Shown here in pieces: positions 24,677 through 34,046 of a DNA stretch of 64,000 nt. The position numbers and the translations under genes are program-made. The first letter of the stretch is position 1. Each line of letters opens with the position of its first letter. The notes beneath the pieces were generated by a model. That model worked only from the letters and a program-made list of their open reading frames with translations. It had not been told where the DNA came from and made no database searches. Origin of the DNA: Capnocytophaga sp. (GTDB lineage Bacteria; Bacteroidota; Bacteroidia; Flavobacteriales; Flavobacteriaceae); contig NZ_JAUNKD010000004.1 in the NCBI RefSeq assembly GCF_030532915.1, positions 1-64,000 on the forward strand, written 5' to 3'.

Positions 24677-27031
24677 TTACCGCACCCCGTGCATCAAGCG
24701 TTTTACAAGTGGATTGATTAAAATAATCAGTGTGCCCGCCACTATCGGCACGATGGTGAATATTAAAAAGAAAGTAGCTAAATTATATTTTTCGGTAATG
24801 TTTTCAATCTGCCCGCCTAAAATTGCCGCTAATTTGTTCCCGATAGCAATCGCCAAGTACCAAACTCCGAACATAAAGGCTATCATTCGTGCGGGAACGA
24901 GCTTCGAAACGTATGATAAGCCCACCGGAGCCATACACAGCTCGCCCATCGTGTGGAAAAGATACGCAACAACCAGCCAAAGCATACTCACTTTTGTTCC
25001 CGAGCCGGCACCATCTGCCCCCAAGGCAAGCAAACCAAATCCGATGGCCATTATAATAAGCCCCATACCGTATTTGACTGCCGCCGGCGGGTTGTAACGA
25101 CTATCCCAAACGCGGGAGAAAACATTTGCCAGTGCGATGATAAAAAATGAGTTGAGAATCGAAAACCACGAGGTTGTTATTTCCACCCAATTGTCTTTTT
25201 TCTCTTTTACGGTGGCACGGATAAGCCCATTGTTGGCGTTTAATTCTTCCGCACGGCGTTTTGCCCATATAATCTTCTCGTTATCGGCATACCCAAAAGA
25301 GGAAAACTTATTATCTTTGGTTAAAATAGTAATTTCTTGTCCTTTCGTAAAATTATGCTCGCCTTCCCCAATAATATTTTCTCGGTTTACGACTGAAAAT
25401 CCGTTGTTATTTCCCGTTAGATAATAGTCGAAAAGTTTATTCCCGCTTTTGTCGGTTGCCTGCTTGCCTGTTTTATTGTCCACACGAGGGATTGCAATAG
25501 TTTCAATAGATTTTTCAACAATTTCAAAGTTCCCTTTTGGCTTTTTAGTATCGCTATAAGGCAAATATTTCACGATGTTTTCCCCCGCACTGTTTGTTTC
25601 AGTAATTTTGAAGGCTTTTTCCGTTTTTGTGATTCGGTTTTCTTCCTTATATATAATGTTATTATCAATGTTTATAGGAATATATTTTACCGCATAGCTT
25701 CCGTCGTCTTTTATCTTCAAGTTTTTGCCATCACTTTCATAGACTTCAAACGCTTGATAGCTTACATTGTATGCCACCGTTTTGAAATCACGTTGCAACA
25801 TCCAACCTACAATTCCCCAGACAAGTGCAAAACAAATAAGCAACACGATGTTTGACGCCCATATCTTTGAAAAAGTTTTTTTAGCCAAGATAAATAATAC
25901 ATAACTGATTAACGCAAGCGGAATGATGGTGAGCAAAGCATTTAGAATGTTGAAAATCATTGCTTGATTGCCTAATAATTCCCGCTGAACGCTGTCTCTT
26001 GCAAAAATAATTAAGGACGAAGCTCCCTGCTCAAATGAAAGCCAGAAAAACACGGTGAAGAAAGCAAAAATAATCACGGTTATCATACGCTCTCGCACGA
26101 TTTTTGTATATCGCATCAAGCGGGAAATAATTACAAATAAGAAAACCAATAGCCCGAAGCTAATTGCAATATATTGTCCTTTGATATTAGATGTTTGTAA
26201 GAAGTAAAATAAATCTATTCCGCCGATGTTCGATAGCGGGTCATTGATGGCATATCCTAAACCGATAACGGCAGCTACCCCGATGAGTATTTTGTCCAAA
26301 AGTGTGAAGGGATTGGGTTTTTCTTCATCAGAAATTGATTTTTGCTGATTTATTTTATTTATCTCCGGCTTGTTTTTCGAAGGCACATCGCCGATAGAAC
26401 CAAAAAGAGGTCGTGCCAGCCAAAATTGAAGCGTTCCGATAAGCATAAAGATACCCGCTAATCCAAATCCCCAGCTCCAACCTACTTTTTCAGCCATATA
26501 ACCGCAAAGCATCATTCCGAAGAAAGCCCCCGCATTTACGCCCATATAAAAAATGGTGTATGCTCCGTCTTTTTTCTCCGGAAGGTCTTTATACATATGC
26601 GATATAATTGAAGTCATATTTGGTTTAAAGAAACCCGTTCCGATAACTAAAAGCCCCAGCCCTACGTAAAGCCAAAATTCGGTTTCGAGTGCCATTGCGG
26701 CGTGCCCGAGCGTCATAATGATAGCTCCGATAACAATCGCCCAGCGGTAACCGATATATTTGTCGGCGATGGTTCCTCCCACTATGGGCGTCAGATACAA
26801 AAGCATCACGTATGTTCCGAATAATGCTCCAGCGTTCTCCGTTGTCCATTCCCAACCGGGATTATATCCGATGAGCGCCATCGTTAGAAAGTTTACTAAA
26901 AGTACCCGCATTCCGTAGAAGGAAAAACGTTCCCACATTTCCGTAAAAAATAGTACAAACAATCCCGCCGGATGCCCGAGAACTTGTGTATCGAAAAAGT
27001 TATTTTTTTGCTGTGACATATTTATATTCAT
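24677..27031 (-). CDS. POT/PTR-family peptide transporter with large soluble insertion
   Basis: 784 residues, well above the roughly 500 usual for the family. Seen: the proton-coupling motif ETEMWERFSFYGMR-like segment (EMWERF, residues 31-36), the PTR2 signature region GTGFFKPNMTSIISHMY, and paired C-terminal helices (MGELCMAPVGLSYVSKLVPARM). It imports di- and tripeptides with protons. About 200 residues between roughly 415 and 615 are hydrophilic and beta-rich (KYIPINIDNN, KYLPYSDTKKPKGNFEIVEK), inserted between membrane helices. The start could be MNINMSQQ at 27031 or MSQQ at 27019. Confidence 0.9.
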   Translation of the reverse strand: MNINMSQQKNNFFDTQVLGHPAGLFVLFFTEMWERFSFYGMRVLLVNFLTMALIGYNPGWEWTTENAGALFGTYVMLLYLTPIVGGTIADKYIGYRWAIVIGAIIMTLGHAAMALETEFWLYVGLGLLVIGTGFFKPNMTSIISHMYKDLPEKKDGAYTIFYMGVNAGAFFGMMLCGYMAEKVGWSWGFGLAGIFMLIGTLQFWLARPLFGSIGDVPSKNKPEINKINQQKSISDEEKPNPFTLLDKILIGVAAVIGLGYAINDPLSNIGGIDLFYFLQTSNIKGQYIAISFGLLVFLFVIISRLMRYTKIVRERMITVIIFAFFTVFFWLSFEQGASSLIIFARDSVQRELLGNQAMIFNILNALLTIIPLALISYVLFILAKKTFSKIWASNIVLLICFALVWGIVGWMLQRDFKTVAYNVSYQAFEVYESDGKNLKIKDDGSYAVKYIPINIDNNIIYKEENRITKTEKAFKITETNSAGENIVKYLPYSDTKKPKGNFEIVEKSIETIAIPRVDNKTGKQATDKSGNKLFDYYLTGNNNGFSVVNRENIIGEGEHNFTKGQEITILTKDNKFSSFGYADNEKIIWAKRRAEELNANNGLIRATVKEKKDNWVEITTSWFSILNSFFIIALANVFSRVWDSRYNPPAAVKYGMGLIIMAIGFGLLALGADGAGSGTKVSMLWLVVAYLFHTMGELCMAPVGLSYVSKLVPARMIAFMFGVWYLAIAIGNKLAAILGGQIENITEKYNLATFFLIFTIVPIVAGTLIILINPLVKRLMHGVR

Positions 27032-27088
27032 TTCATTTTAACTCCAAATTGGTACAAACCGCACATATAAAGCAAGTTTCGTCAAATA

Positions 27089-27970
27089 TTACACTTCACT
27101 TTTTATAAGCTCCATCAAATACTGCCCGTACTGATTTTTAAGCATCGGGCGGGCAAGCTCTTCAATTTTTTGGGCAGCAATCCAACCTTTTCGATAGGCA
27201 ATTTCTTCCAAACACGATATTTTAAGTCCTTGCCGTTTTTCAATGGTTTCCACGAAGTTAGAAGCTTCGCTGAGTGAATCGTGCGTACCGGTATCAAGCC
27301 ACGCAAAGCCACGACCGAGCAATTGCACTTTCAGCTCATTGTCTTTCAAAAACGCTTGGTTCACAGTGGTGATTTCCAGCTCGCCACGTGCTGAAGGTTT
27401 ACTGTTTTTGGCAATTTCCACCACTTTATTCGGATAAAAATACAAACCCACCACGGCATAATTTGACTTAGGGTTTTCGGGTTTTTCTTCAATGGAAAGC
27501 ACATTTCCGTTGGTGTCAAATTCAGCAACACCGTAACGCTCAGGGTCTTTCACCCAATACCCGAAAACGGTGGCTTTGCGCTCCTGCTCGGCAGTGGCTA
27601 CCGAAGCTATCAACATTTTGGTGAAACTCTGTCCGTAAAAAATATTGTCGCCCAACACCAAGCAAACATCGTCATTTCCGATGAATTTTTCACCAATGAT
27701 GAAGGCTTGCGCCAATCCGTCGGGCGAGGGTTGCTCGGCATATTGCAACGAAATTCCGTAATCACTACCGTCACCCAAAAGCCGTTTAAAACCTGGCAAA
27801 TCCTGTGGAGTGGAAATCACCAAAATATCACGAATGCCTGCCAACATCAACACCGAAAGCGGATAGTAAATCATTGGCTTGTCATATATTGGCAACAATT
27901 GTTTTGAAATTCCTTTGGTAATAGGATACAGGCGCGTACCCGACCCGCCGGCAAGAATAATTCCTTTCAT
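27089..27970 (-). CDS. rfbA: Glucose-1-phosphate thymidylyltransferase
   Basis: 293 residues. Forms dTDP-glucose from dTTP and glucose-1-phosphate, the first step to dTDP-L-rhamnose. The nucleotide-binding N-terminus [45 protein letters not shown] and the family-specific [15 protein letters not shown] are all present. Full family length. The usual partners rfbBCD are not next to it; the neighbours are an SDR gene and a peptide transporter gene. Confidence 0.95.
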   Translation of the reverse strand: MKGIILAGGSGTRLYPITKGISKQLLPIYDKPMIYYPLSVLMLAGIRDILVISTPQDLPGFKRLLGDGSDYGISLQYAEQPSPDGLAQAFIIGEKFIGNDDVCLVLGDNIFYGQSFTKMLIASVATAEQERKATVFGYWVKDPERYGVAEFDTNGNVLSIEEKPENPKSNYAVVGLYFYPNKVVEIAKNSKPSARGELEITTVNQAFLKDNELKVQLLGRGFAWLDTGTHDSLSEASNFVETIEKRQGLKISCLEEIAYRKGWIAAQKIEELARPMLKNQYGQYLMELIKSEV

Positions 27971-28027
27971 TTGTTATATTTTTATATAATTGTTTATCAA
28001 TAAAATAGCTTCTTAAAAAATAACCAA

Positions 28028-28834
28028 CTACAACTGATAGTGTTTCATCAGCATTTTTTCATACCATTTTCCGGGCAAAATCGATTTTAACACAACGGAA
28101 AATCGCTGCAAAAAACTGCCTTGTTTGTAATGCACTTTTGGGTGTCGGACATTGATGATTTGATACAGTTTTTGCGCCATTTCGGTAGGGTCTCCACCCG
28201 AATTTACGTGACTATTCATCAAATCAAGTGATTTTTGATAATTTTCAGCATAAGCCGAATTTTCACGAACCGGCTCGTGGTAACGCCGCGAGGCAATATT
28301 GGTGGCATAATCCCCCGGAGCAATCGTAGTTACCTCTATACCAAAGCTTTTCACCTCCATTCGCAAGGCTTCCGACAACAACATCAAAGCTCCTTTGCTG
28401 GCGGAATAAGCCCCTCGAAACGGAAGCCCCATATAACCCGCAATTGAAGTTACGTTGATAATCAGTCCGCTTTTTTGCGCCCGCATCGGCGCTAACACGG
28501 CTCGCATTACGGCAATCGCCCCGTAAAAATTCGTTGCAAACACGTTATGAAGGGCTTGTGTTGAAAGTTCTTCAACGGATCCGGTAATTCCCACTCCGGC
28601 ATTGTTGATTAACACATCAATTTTTCCTTCTTCCGAAAGAATTACCGCAACTGCCCGTTTAATGCTCTCATCATCACGGACATCCATTTGCAAAAGCTTA
28701 AAAGGAAGCTCCACGTTGGTAACATTTCGGGCTGTGCCGTATACTTTATATCCTTCTTGGGTCAGCAACAAGGCAGTAGCCTTTCCGATGCCGGATGTCG
28801 CTCCCGTTATCAAAACTATTTTTGAATTGTGCAT
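28028..28834 (-). CDS. Short-chain dehydrogenase/reductase
   Basis: 268 residues, classical SDR. Seen: NAD(P) motif TGATSGIG (10-17), DVRDDESIKRAV, NNAGVG, catalytic Ser in NVTSIAGYMG and YSASKGAL (Tyr and Lys). The C-terminal helix region (KVHYKQGSFLQRFSVVLKSILPGKWYEKM) is typical of SDRs annotated as acting on lipophilic substrates. The substrate is unknown. A -7 box (TATCTTTG on the minus strand, 28851-28858) lies 17 bases upstream. Confidence 0.9.
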   Translation of the reverse strand: MHNSKIVLITGATSGIGKATALLLTQEGYKVYGTARNVTNVELPFKLLQMDVRDDESIKRAVAVILSEEGKIDVLINNAGVGITGSVEELSTQALHNVFATNFYGAIAVMRAVLAPMRAQKSGLIINVTSIAGYMGLPFRGAYSASKGALMLLSEALRMEVKSFGIEVTTIAPGDYATNIASRRYHEPVRENSAYAENYQKSLDLMNSHVNSGGDPTEMAQKLYQIINVRHPKVHYKQGSFLQRFSVVLKSILPGKWYEKMLMKHYQL

Positions 28835-28930
28835 TATTCTGTATTTGAGGCAAAGATATGATAATTTTCAAGGAAAATCGCCTTTTTATCGGCTGAAACA
28901 TAAAATTTACTTCCCGAAAAATCACACACA

Positions 28931-30025
28931 TCACACGATTTCAAACATTTTTCCGGGTAACGGGCGCACTACGTTTTTCATTTCCATTTGGAAAAGAAGA
29001 TTCGACACCTGATAAACAGGCATTTGGCACGCCAATGCAATGGCATCGAGCAATTGTTTTCCGTTGTTTTTCAAAAAGGAATGAATTTTTTCTTCATCGG
29101 GAAGAAGCTCCACAAAAAGTTTCTGCTGAACCTCCAAAGCAGGCGTATCCCAATTCAGATAGTAAAGCAAATCATTAGCGGAGGTCAAAATTCGGGCTTT
29201 TTCATTGCGTATCAAATGATTACATCCAATGCTATACATATCCGTAGCCCTGCCGGGAACGGCAAACACCTCCCGATTGTATGAAAAAGCAATGTCAGCA
29301 GTAACCAAACTTCCGCCTTTTGCCCCCGATTCAATCACCACGGTTGCTTGCGAAAGCCCTGCAATGATGCGGTTTCGGCTGAGGAAATTCTTTCTGTCAA
29401 ACTTACACTGAAAACCAAAATCGGTGATGAATCCGCCATTTTCTTCCATCGCTTTGCAATATTTACTGTGCGCCTGCGGATACACCATATGCAACCCGTG
29501 CGCCAAACAAGCCACTGTTTGCAGGTTGTTGTTCAGTGCCGTTTTGTGAGCGGTAATGTCCACCCCGTAGGCAAATCCGCTGACGATGACCACATCAAGC
29601 GTCGCCAAATCTTCAACCAATTTTTCACAAAAAGCCTTGCCGTAAGGGGTTATGTTACGCGTACCGACAATGCTCAAAATACGTTTGTTTTTCAGGCAAA
29701 TATTCCCTTTTTGATAGAAGAAAACAGGGGCGTCTACGCATTGTTTCAACAAATCGGGATACGCCTCATCGGTAAAGGCATAGATTTGAATGTTGTTTTT
29801 ATCGGCAAAGGCGATTTCGGCTTCCGCTTCGTGTAAATATTCGGGTTTGAATAAATTACGGGTTATTTTCTGCCCGATGCCGTCAATCGTTTCAATCTTG
29901 CTTTTCGTTTGTGCAAATACCTCTTTGGCACTCCCAAAATGAGCGATGAGTTTCTTTGCGGTGATGTCGCCCACCAACGGGATTTTTTTCAACGCAATTA
30001 AATAAAGAAGTTCGTCATTATACAT
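28931..30025 (-). CDS. dprA: DNA-processing protein DprA
   Basis: 364 residues. DprA loads RecA on incoming single-stranded DNA during natural transformation. Seen: an N-terminal helix-hairpin-helix/SAM-like region (IPLVGDITAKKLIAHF, IDGIGQKITRNLF), then the Rossmann-like domain with SIVGTRNITPYG, VSGFAYGVDITAHKTAL, GLHMVYPQAH, FLSRNRIIAGLSQATVVIESGAKGGSLVTA, and a C-terminal winged-helix-like domain (SFLKNNGKQLLDAIALACQMPVYQVSNLLFQMEMKNVVRPLPGKMFE). Full length. Confidence 0.95.
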   Translation of the reverse strand: MYNDELLYLIALKKIPLVGDITAKKLIAHFGSAKEVFAQTKSKIETIDGIGQKITRNLFKPEYLHEAEAEIAFADKNNIQIYAFTDEAYPDLLKQCVDAPVFFYQKGNICLKNKRILSIVGTRNITPYGKAFCEKLVEDLATLDVVIVSGFAYGVDITAHKTALNNNLQTVACLAHGLHMVYPQAHSKYCKAMEENGGFITDFGFQCKFDRKNFLSRNRIIAGLSQATVVIESGAKGGSLVTADIAFSYNREVFAVPGRATDMYSIGCNHLIRNEKARILTSANDLLYYLNWDTPALEVQQKLFVELLPDEEKIHSFLKNNGKQLLDAIALACQMPVYQVSNLLFQMEMKNVVRPLPGKMFEIV

Positions 30026-30054
30026 TTTTCAGCCAACAAAAAAATTAACGATTA

Positions 30055-30081
30055 AAAAACAGGGCGAAACATTTTTCGCCC
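30055..30081 (-). terminator. Terminator after the M20 dipeptidase gene
   Basis: GGGCGAAA (30062-30069) pairs with TTTCGCCC (30074-30081). Read on the minus strand the stem is followed by TGTTTTTTAATC. Confidence 0.75.
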
Positions 30082-30117
30082 GTGTGTAAGTTATTGAATT
30101 TATTGTTCTTTCTAAAA

Positions 30118-30190
30118 ATGGTTTGAAAAGTTCGAGATGATTTGAAACTACTTCAAACACGTAGTGTCAAACAAACTCAAACAACTTTTT
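30118..30190. repeat. GTTTGAAA-type element, copy 2 (degenerate)
   Basis: Contains GGTTTGAAAAGTT, TTTGAAACTACTTCAAA, ACTAC...GTAGT and AAACAACTTTTTGAA. The minus strand begins AAGTTGTTTGAGTTTG and shares several segments in order with 9133-9206. The relation is weak and judged by eye. Confidence 0.4.
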
Positions 30191-30193
30191 GAA

Positions 30194-31582
30194 CTATCGG
30201 TTTGCTTCCGCAAAATATTTGTAAAAATACGGAATGGTTTCAATGCCTTTCAAAAAGTTGAAAACACCAAAATGCTCATTGGGCGAGTGGATGGCGTCGC
30301 TGTCCAAACCAAAGCCCATCAAAATGGATTTGCTTTTCAATTCTTGCTCAAAAAGCGCCACAATGGGGATACTTCCACCCGAACGAACCGGAACAGGCTC
30401 TTTACCAAAGGTTTGCGCATAAGCCTTGGCAGCCGCCTGATACCCAACGGAATTGATTGGCGTAACGTAACCTTGCCCGCCGTGATGCGGTTTTACCTGT
30501 ACAGTCACGCCTGCAGGTGCGATACGCTCGAAATGTTGTTTGAAAAGCTCGGTGATTTCTTCCCAGTCTTGGTGCGGCACCAAACGCATTGAAATTTTGG
30601 CAAACGCCTTGGCTCCGATAACGGTTTTGGCTCCTTCGCCGGTATATCCGCCCCAAATTCCGTTTACGTCGAGGGTAGGACGAATGGAAGCCCGCTCGCG
30701 GGTCGAGTAGCCCGCCTCGCCATACACATCATTGATTTCCAATGCTCTTTTATAATCTTCTAGCGAAAACGGTGCTTTTGCCATTTCGTTTCGTTCTTCT
30801 TGCGAAAGTTCTTCCACTTTGTCGTAAAAACCGGGAATGGTAATGTGGTTGTTTTCGTCGTGCAACGAAGCTATCATCTTGGCTAAGACGTTGATAGGAT
30901 TGGCAACCGCCCCACCGTACAAGCCCGAATGCAGGTCACGATTAGGTCCGGTTACTTCCACTTCCACGTAACTGATGCCGCGAAGCCCTGTTGTGATGGA
31001 AGGTATGTCGTTGGCAATCATTCCGGTATCGGAAATTAAAATAATATCATTTTTGAGTTTTTCGTGATTACGCTTTACAAACCAGCCCAAACTTTCAGAG
31101 CCTACCTCCTCTTCGCCTTCAATCATAAATTTCACGTTACAAGGCAAATTGCCCGTTTTTACCATATATTCCAAGGCTTTAACGTGCATATACATTTGCC
31201 CTTTGTCATCACAGGCTCCGCGTGCAAAGATGGCTCCTTGCGGGTGTTTGTCGGTGGTTTTGACAACCGGCTCAAACGGGTCGGAATGCCAAAGTTCCAC
31301 AGGGTCAGCCGGTTGCACGTCATAGTGCCCGTAAACCAATACGGTTGGCAATTCAGGGTTAATGATTTTTTCGCCGTAAACGATTGGATATCCGGGTGTT
31401 TCGCAGATTTCAACTGTGTCGCAACCCGCCTTTTCCAATGCGTTTTTCACCGCTTCGGCAGTGTTGATAACATCTTGTGAGTAAGCCGAATCGGCACTAA
31501 TTGACGGAATTTTAAGCAGTTCAATCAGTTCGTTGATAAATCGTTCTTTGTTTTCTTGAATATAATTTTTAATTGAGTCCAT
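30194..31582 (-). CDS. M20-family dipeptidase
   Basis: 462 residues. A zinc metallopeptidase of the M20 (carnosinase-like CNDP) branch. Seen: VLVYGHYDVQPADP (metal His and catalytic Asp), GACDDKGQ (bridging Asp), IEGEEEVGSESL (general base Glu and metal Glu), SDTGM, and a late His in SDAIHSPNEHFG. Cytoplasmic, no signal peptide. ATG 31582 (MDSIKNYIQEN) is chosen because the longer frame would begin upstream of the promoter at 31610-31640. Confidence 0.92.
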   Translation of the reverse strand: MDSIKNYIQENKERFINELIELLKIPSISADSAYSQDVINTAEAVKNALEKAGCDTVEICETPGYPIVYGEKIINPELPTVLVYGHYDVQPADPVELWHSDPFEPVVKTTDKHPQGAIFARGACDDKGQMYMHVKALEYMVKTGNLPCNVKFMIEGEEEVGSESLGWFVKRNHEKLKNDIILISDTGMIANDIPSITTGLRGISYVEVEVTGPNRDLHSGLYGGAVANPINVLAKMIASLHDENNHITIPGFYDKVEELSQEERNEMAKAPFSLEDYKRALEINDVYGEAGYSTRERASIRPTLDVNGIWGGYTGEGAKTVIGAKAFAKISMRLVPHQDWEEITELFKQHFERIAPAGVTVQVKPHHGGQGYVTPINSVGYQAAAKAYAQTFGKEPVPVRSGGSIPIVALFEQELKSKSILMGFGLDSDAIHSPNEHFGVFNFLKGIETIPYFYKYFAEANR

Positions 31583-31609
31583 AAAAATATCTGAAAAAAA
31601 ATAATTTTC

Positions 31610-31640
31610 CAAAGGTAACAATAAAATCCGACAAATCAAA
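31610..31640 (-). promoter_or_regulatory. Promoter of the M20 dipeptidase gene
   Basis: On the minus strand: TTTG (31640-31637), a 19-base spacer, then TACCTTTG (31617-31610). A near-ideal Bacteroidota promoter 28 bases before the ATG. Confidence 0.75.
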
Positions 31641-31765
31641 TTTTTAACCCGCAAACCTGTTTTTCAGCTTTCTTTCATCTCTAATATAATTTTAATTATC
31701 AGTTACTTACAGTGATTTTAATTCGCATATCGAAAATTAAAAAACAATCCGTTTTGATAAATTTG

Positions 31766-31774
31766 TATATTTGC
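31766..31774 (+). promoter_or_regulatory. -7 box of the plsC-like gene
   Basis: TATATTTG followed by C, 21 bases before ATG 31795. No clear -33 box at the usual distance. Confidence 0.5.
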
Positions 31775-31794
31775 CGGCGAAAATTATCAGGATA

Positions 31795-32547
31795 ATGATT
31801 GCATTAAAATACATTTTTTGGCTATTCTGGCGGGTGTGGTTTTACGTTTTGACGGCAGGCATCACGCTGTTGCTAACGCCCATTTTGTTACTGCTAACTT
31901 CACGTGAAAAATGGTATCCGCAATTTTATTGGTTGGCGCGAAACCTGTGGGCAAAACCCATACTCTGCGCAATGGGGTTCTACACACAAATAACACAAAA
32001 TGAAAAACTTGACGCTAAAAAAAGTTATATGCTTGTTGCCAATCACACCAGTATGACCGATGTGATGTTGATGCTTGTTTGCAGTAAAAATCCGTTTGTG
32101 TTTGTCGGGAAGAAAGAACTGGCAAAAATGCCTCTTTTTGGTTTTTTCTACAAAAAAGTAGCTATTTTGGTGGACAGGGCAAACGCACAAAGTCGGCGTG
32201 ATGTATATAGCGCTGCCCGTAAGCGACTTGCTTCGGGGCTGAGTATCTGTATTTTTCCGGAAGGAGGCGTGCCTGATGAAGCCGTTGTCTTAGATGAATT
32301 TAAAGACGGTGCTTTTCGGTTAGCTATTGAATATCAAATACCTATCGTTCCGATGACATTTTTTGACAACAAAGAGCGATTTCCTTTTCGTTTTTTTGCC
32401 GGAAGCGTCGGACGTATGCGGGTGAAAATCAATCCGTTTTTTTATACACAAGGACTTACCCTTGATGATAAAAATACGCTTAAACAGCAAGTCAGAACAC
32501 TGATTTTAAATCAGTTATTTGATGATAAAAACACGCAAAAACATTGA
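31795..32547 (+). CDS. plsC: 1-acyl-sn-glycerol-3-phosphate acyltransferase
   Basis: 250 residues. Acylates lysophosphatidic acid in phospholipid synthesis at the inner membrane. Seen: an N-terminal hydrophobic segment (about 10-35), the catalytic NHTSMTD (HX4D, His 84 and Asp 89), FVGKKELAKMPLFG (binding block) and IFPEGGVP (153-160). The start at ATG 31795 follows the -7 box; the frame extends upstream to 31771. It ends four bases before the convergent DoxX-like gene. Confidence 0.92.
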   Translation: MIALKYIFWLFWRVWFYVLTAGITLLLTPILLLLTSREKWYPQFYWLARNLWAKPILCAMGFYTQITQNEKLDAKKSYMLVANHTSMTDVMLMLVCSKNPFVFVGKKELAKMPLFGFFYKKVAILVDRANAQSRRDVYSAARKRLASGLSICIFPEGGVPDEAVVLDEFKDGAFRLAIEYQIPIVPMTFFDNKERFPFRFFAGSVGRMRVKINPFFYTQGLTLDDKNTLKQQVRTLILNQLFDDKNTQKH

Positions 32548-32550
32548 TTT

Positions 32551-32949
32551 TTATTGATACACCAATTCAATCAACACCAAACCTAACAAACAGATTATAA
32601 AATAAATAGCAATTCCTCGGGCGCCATCATAATCTTTTACCAAACGTTGCCCCACCAAAAAACAAAGTAAAAGCGAGGCGGCCAAAACAAGCGCCCAATA
32701 ACCCAAAAAAATTATTTTTTTTAAATATAGTTCAACAAGCCCCAAAGCGAACAAAAATGTGATAAGTACCTCAAAAACAATTACAAAAATCAAAACAGAC
32801 GATATGTATCTTGCTAAAAATGTCTTAGAAAAGTACGTCGCGTAATACGCTGTTGTTCCTTTAAAATCCGTTATTTTTTCAAAAGCACTAAACCCGAAAG
32901 TAATAGCGAGAAATACAAAAATAAAACCTAAAATCATTTTGAAAATCAC
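32551..32949 (-). CDS. DoxX-like small membrane protein
   Basis: 132 residues with four transmembrane segments. The start MIFKMILGFIFVFLAITFGFSAFEKITDFKGTTAYYATY has the DoxX/MauE-type pattern of a helix followed by K(I/L)xDFxGT. It follows the histidine kinase gene by nine bases, so it is probably the third gene of the two-component operon. Function unknown; relatives are linked to thiol redox in membranes. Confidence 0.65.
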   Translation of the reverse strand: MIFKMILGFIFVFLAITFGFSAFEKITDFKGTTAYYATYFSKTFLARYISSVLIFVIVFEVLITFLFALGLVELYLKKIIFLGYWALVLAASLLLCFLVGQRLVKDYDGARGIAIYFIICLLGLVLIELVYQ

Positions 32950-32958
32950 TATTTTATG

Positions 32959-34014
32959 TTATTCTGATGGTGTTTCGGTCGGGGCAAGATTTAAGGTAAA
33001 TGAAAACTCGGAACCGATGCCGTAAACGCTATCAACGTAAATTTTCTGTTTATGCGCCTCAATGATGTGTTTCACGATGGAAAGCCCAAGCCCCGAACCG
33101 CCTTGCATTCGGTTTCCGCTTTTATCTACTCTGTAAAAACGCTCAAAAAGTCGGGGAATGTGCTGTTTTAGTACACCTTCGCCGTTGTCGGTAATTCGCA
33201 CCAATATTTTTTCTTTTGAAAGTGTTTCAAGGCTGATTTCAGTCGTTCCGTTATGTTTTCCATACTTTAACGAATTAACTATCAGATTGGCAAGCACTTG
33301 CTGTATCCGCTCTCGGTCGGCATACACATAAACGGGTTCATACGCTTTGTCAAAAACAAGTGAAATTTCGCGTTTTGCTGCCTGCATTTCAAACATCTCA
33401 AATACGTTTTGAATCAGTTCAACGAGGTTAAATTGCTCAAAATCAAGAATCAACTCGCCTGTTTCTAATTTTGAAATCATTTCAAGGTCTTTCACCACAT
33501 AAATGAGCCGCTCAACACCTTTGGCGGCACGCGATAGGTATTTTTTACGAATGGCTTTATTTTCAACCGCCCCATCCAGAAGCGTTAAAATATAACCTTG
33601 CACGGTAAAAAGCGGCGTGTTGAGTTCGTGTGAAATATTTCCGATGTATTCTTTTCGGTAATTTTCACGGTCTTTCAGGGTTTCGATTTCGAGTTTTTTT
33701 CGGCGGGCAAATCGGTTAATTTCTTTACTTAACGATGAAATATCGGTTGTAATTACCTGATTTTTAATACTTGTATTTTCAAGTAACGAAACATCTTTGT
33801 ATATTTTTTTGATGCGCTTGTATATGAATTTTTCAACGCGATATTGCAACACAAAAAAACAAAGCCCGTAAAGACTCACCGCATACGGAATCAACACCCA
33901 AAGTGGAATATCACCAAAGAAGAAAATAACAACTCCCAACAAAAAACTAGAAAATGCTGTTATAAGCAACGATGATTTTAGTGCAAAACGATATGATTTT
34001 TTTAATTTTTGCAT
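32959..34014 (-). CDS. PhoR-type sensor histidine kinase
   Basis: 351 residues. Two N-terminal transmembrane helices (about 12-33 and 38-57) with almost no periplasmic loop, then a short linker and the kinase: H box EYIGNISHELNTPL (phosphoacceptor His 129), N box VLANLIVNSLKYG, G1 ITDNGEGV, F box LFERFYRVDKS, G2 GGSGLGLSIVKHI. There is no HAMP or PAS domain, as in compact Bacteroidota PhoR-like kinases. It lies 32 bases after the response regulator gene. The signal is unknown. Confidence 0.92.
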   Translation of the reverse strand: MQKLKKSYRFALKSSLLITAFSSFLLGVVIFFFGDIPLWVLIPYAVSLYGLCFFVLQYRVEKFIYKRIKKIYKDVSLLENTSIKNQVITTDISSLSKEINRFARRKKLEIETLKDRENYRKEYIGNISHELNTPLFTVQGYILTLLDGAVENKAIRKKYLSRAAKGVERLIYVVKDLEMISKLETGELILDFEQFNLVELIQNVFEMFEMQAAKREISLVFDKAYEPVYVYADRERIQQVLANLIVNSLKYGKHNGTTEISLETLSKEKILVRITDNGEGVLKQHIPRLFERFYRVDKSGNRMQGGSGLGLSIVKHIIEAHKQKIYVDSVYGIGSEFSFTLNLAPTETPSE

Positions 34015-34046
34015 ATTTTACCCCGAAATGCAAATAAACAACCGAA

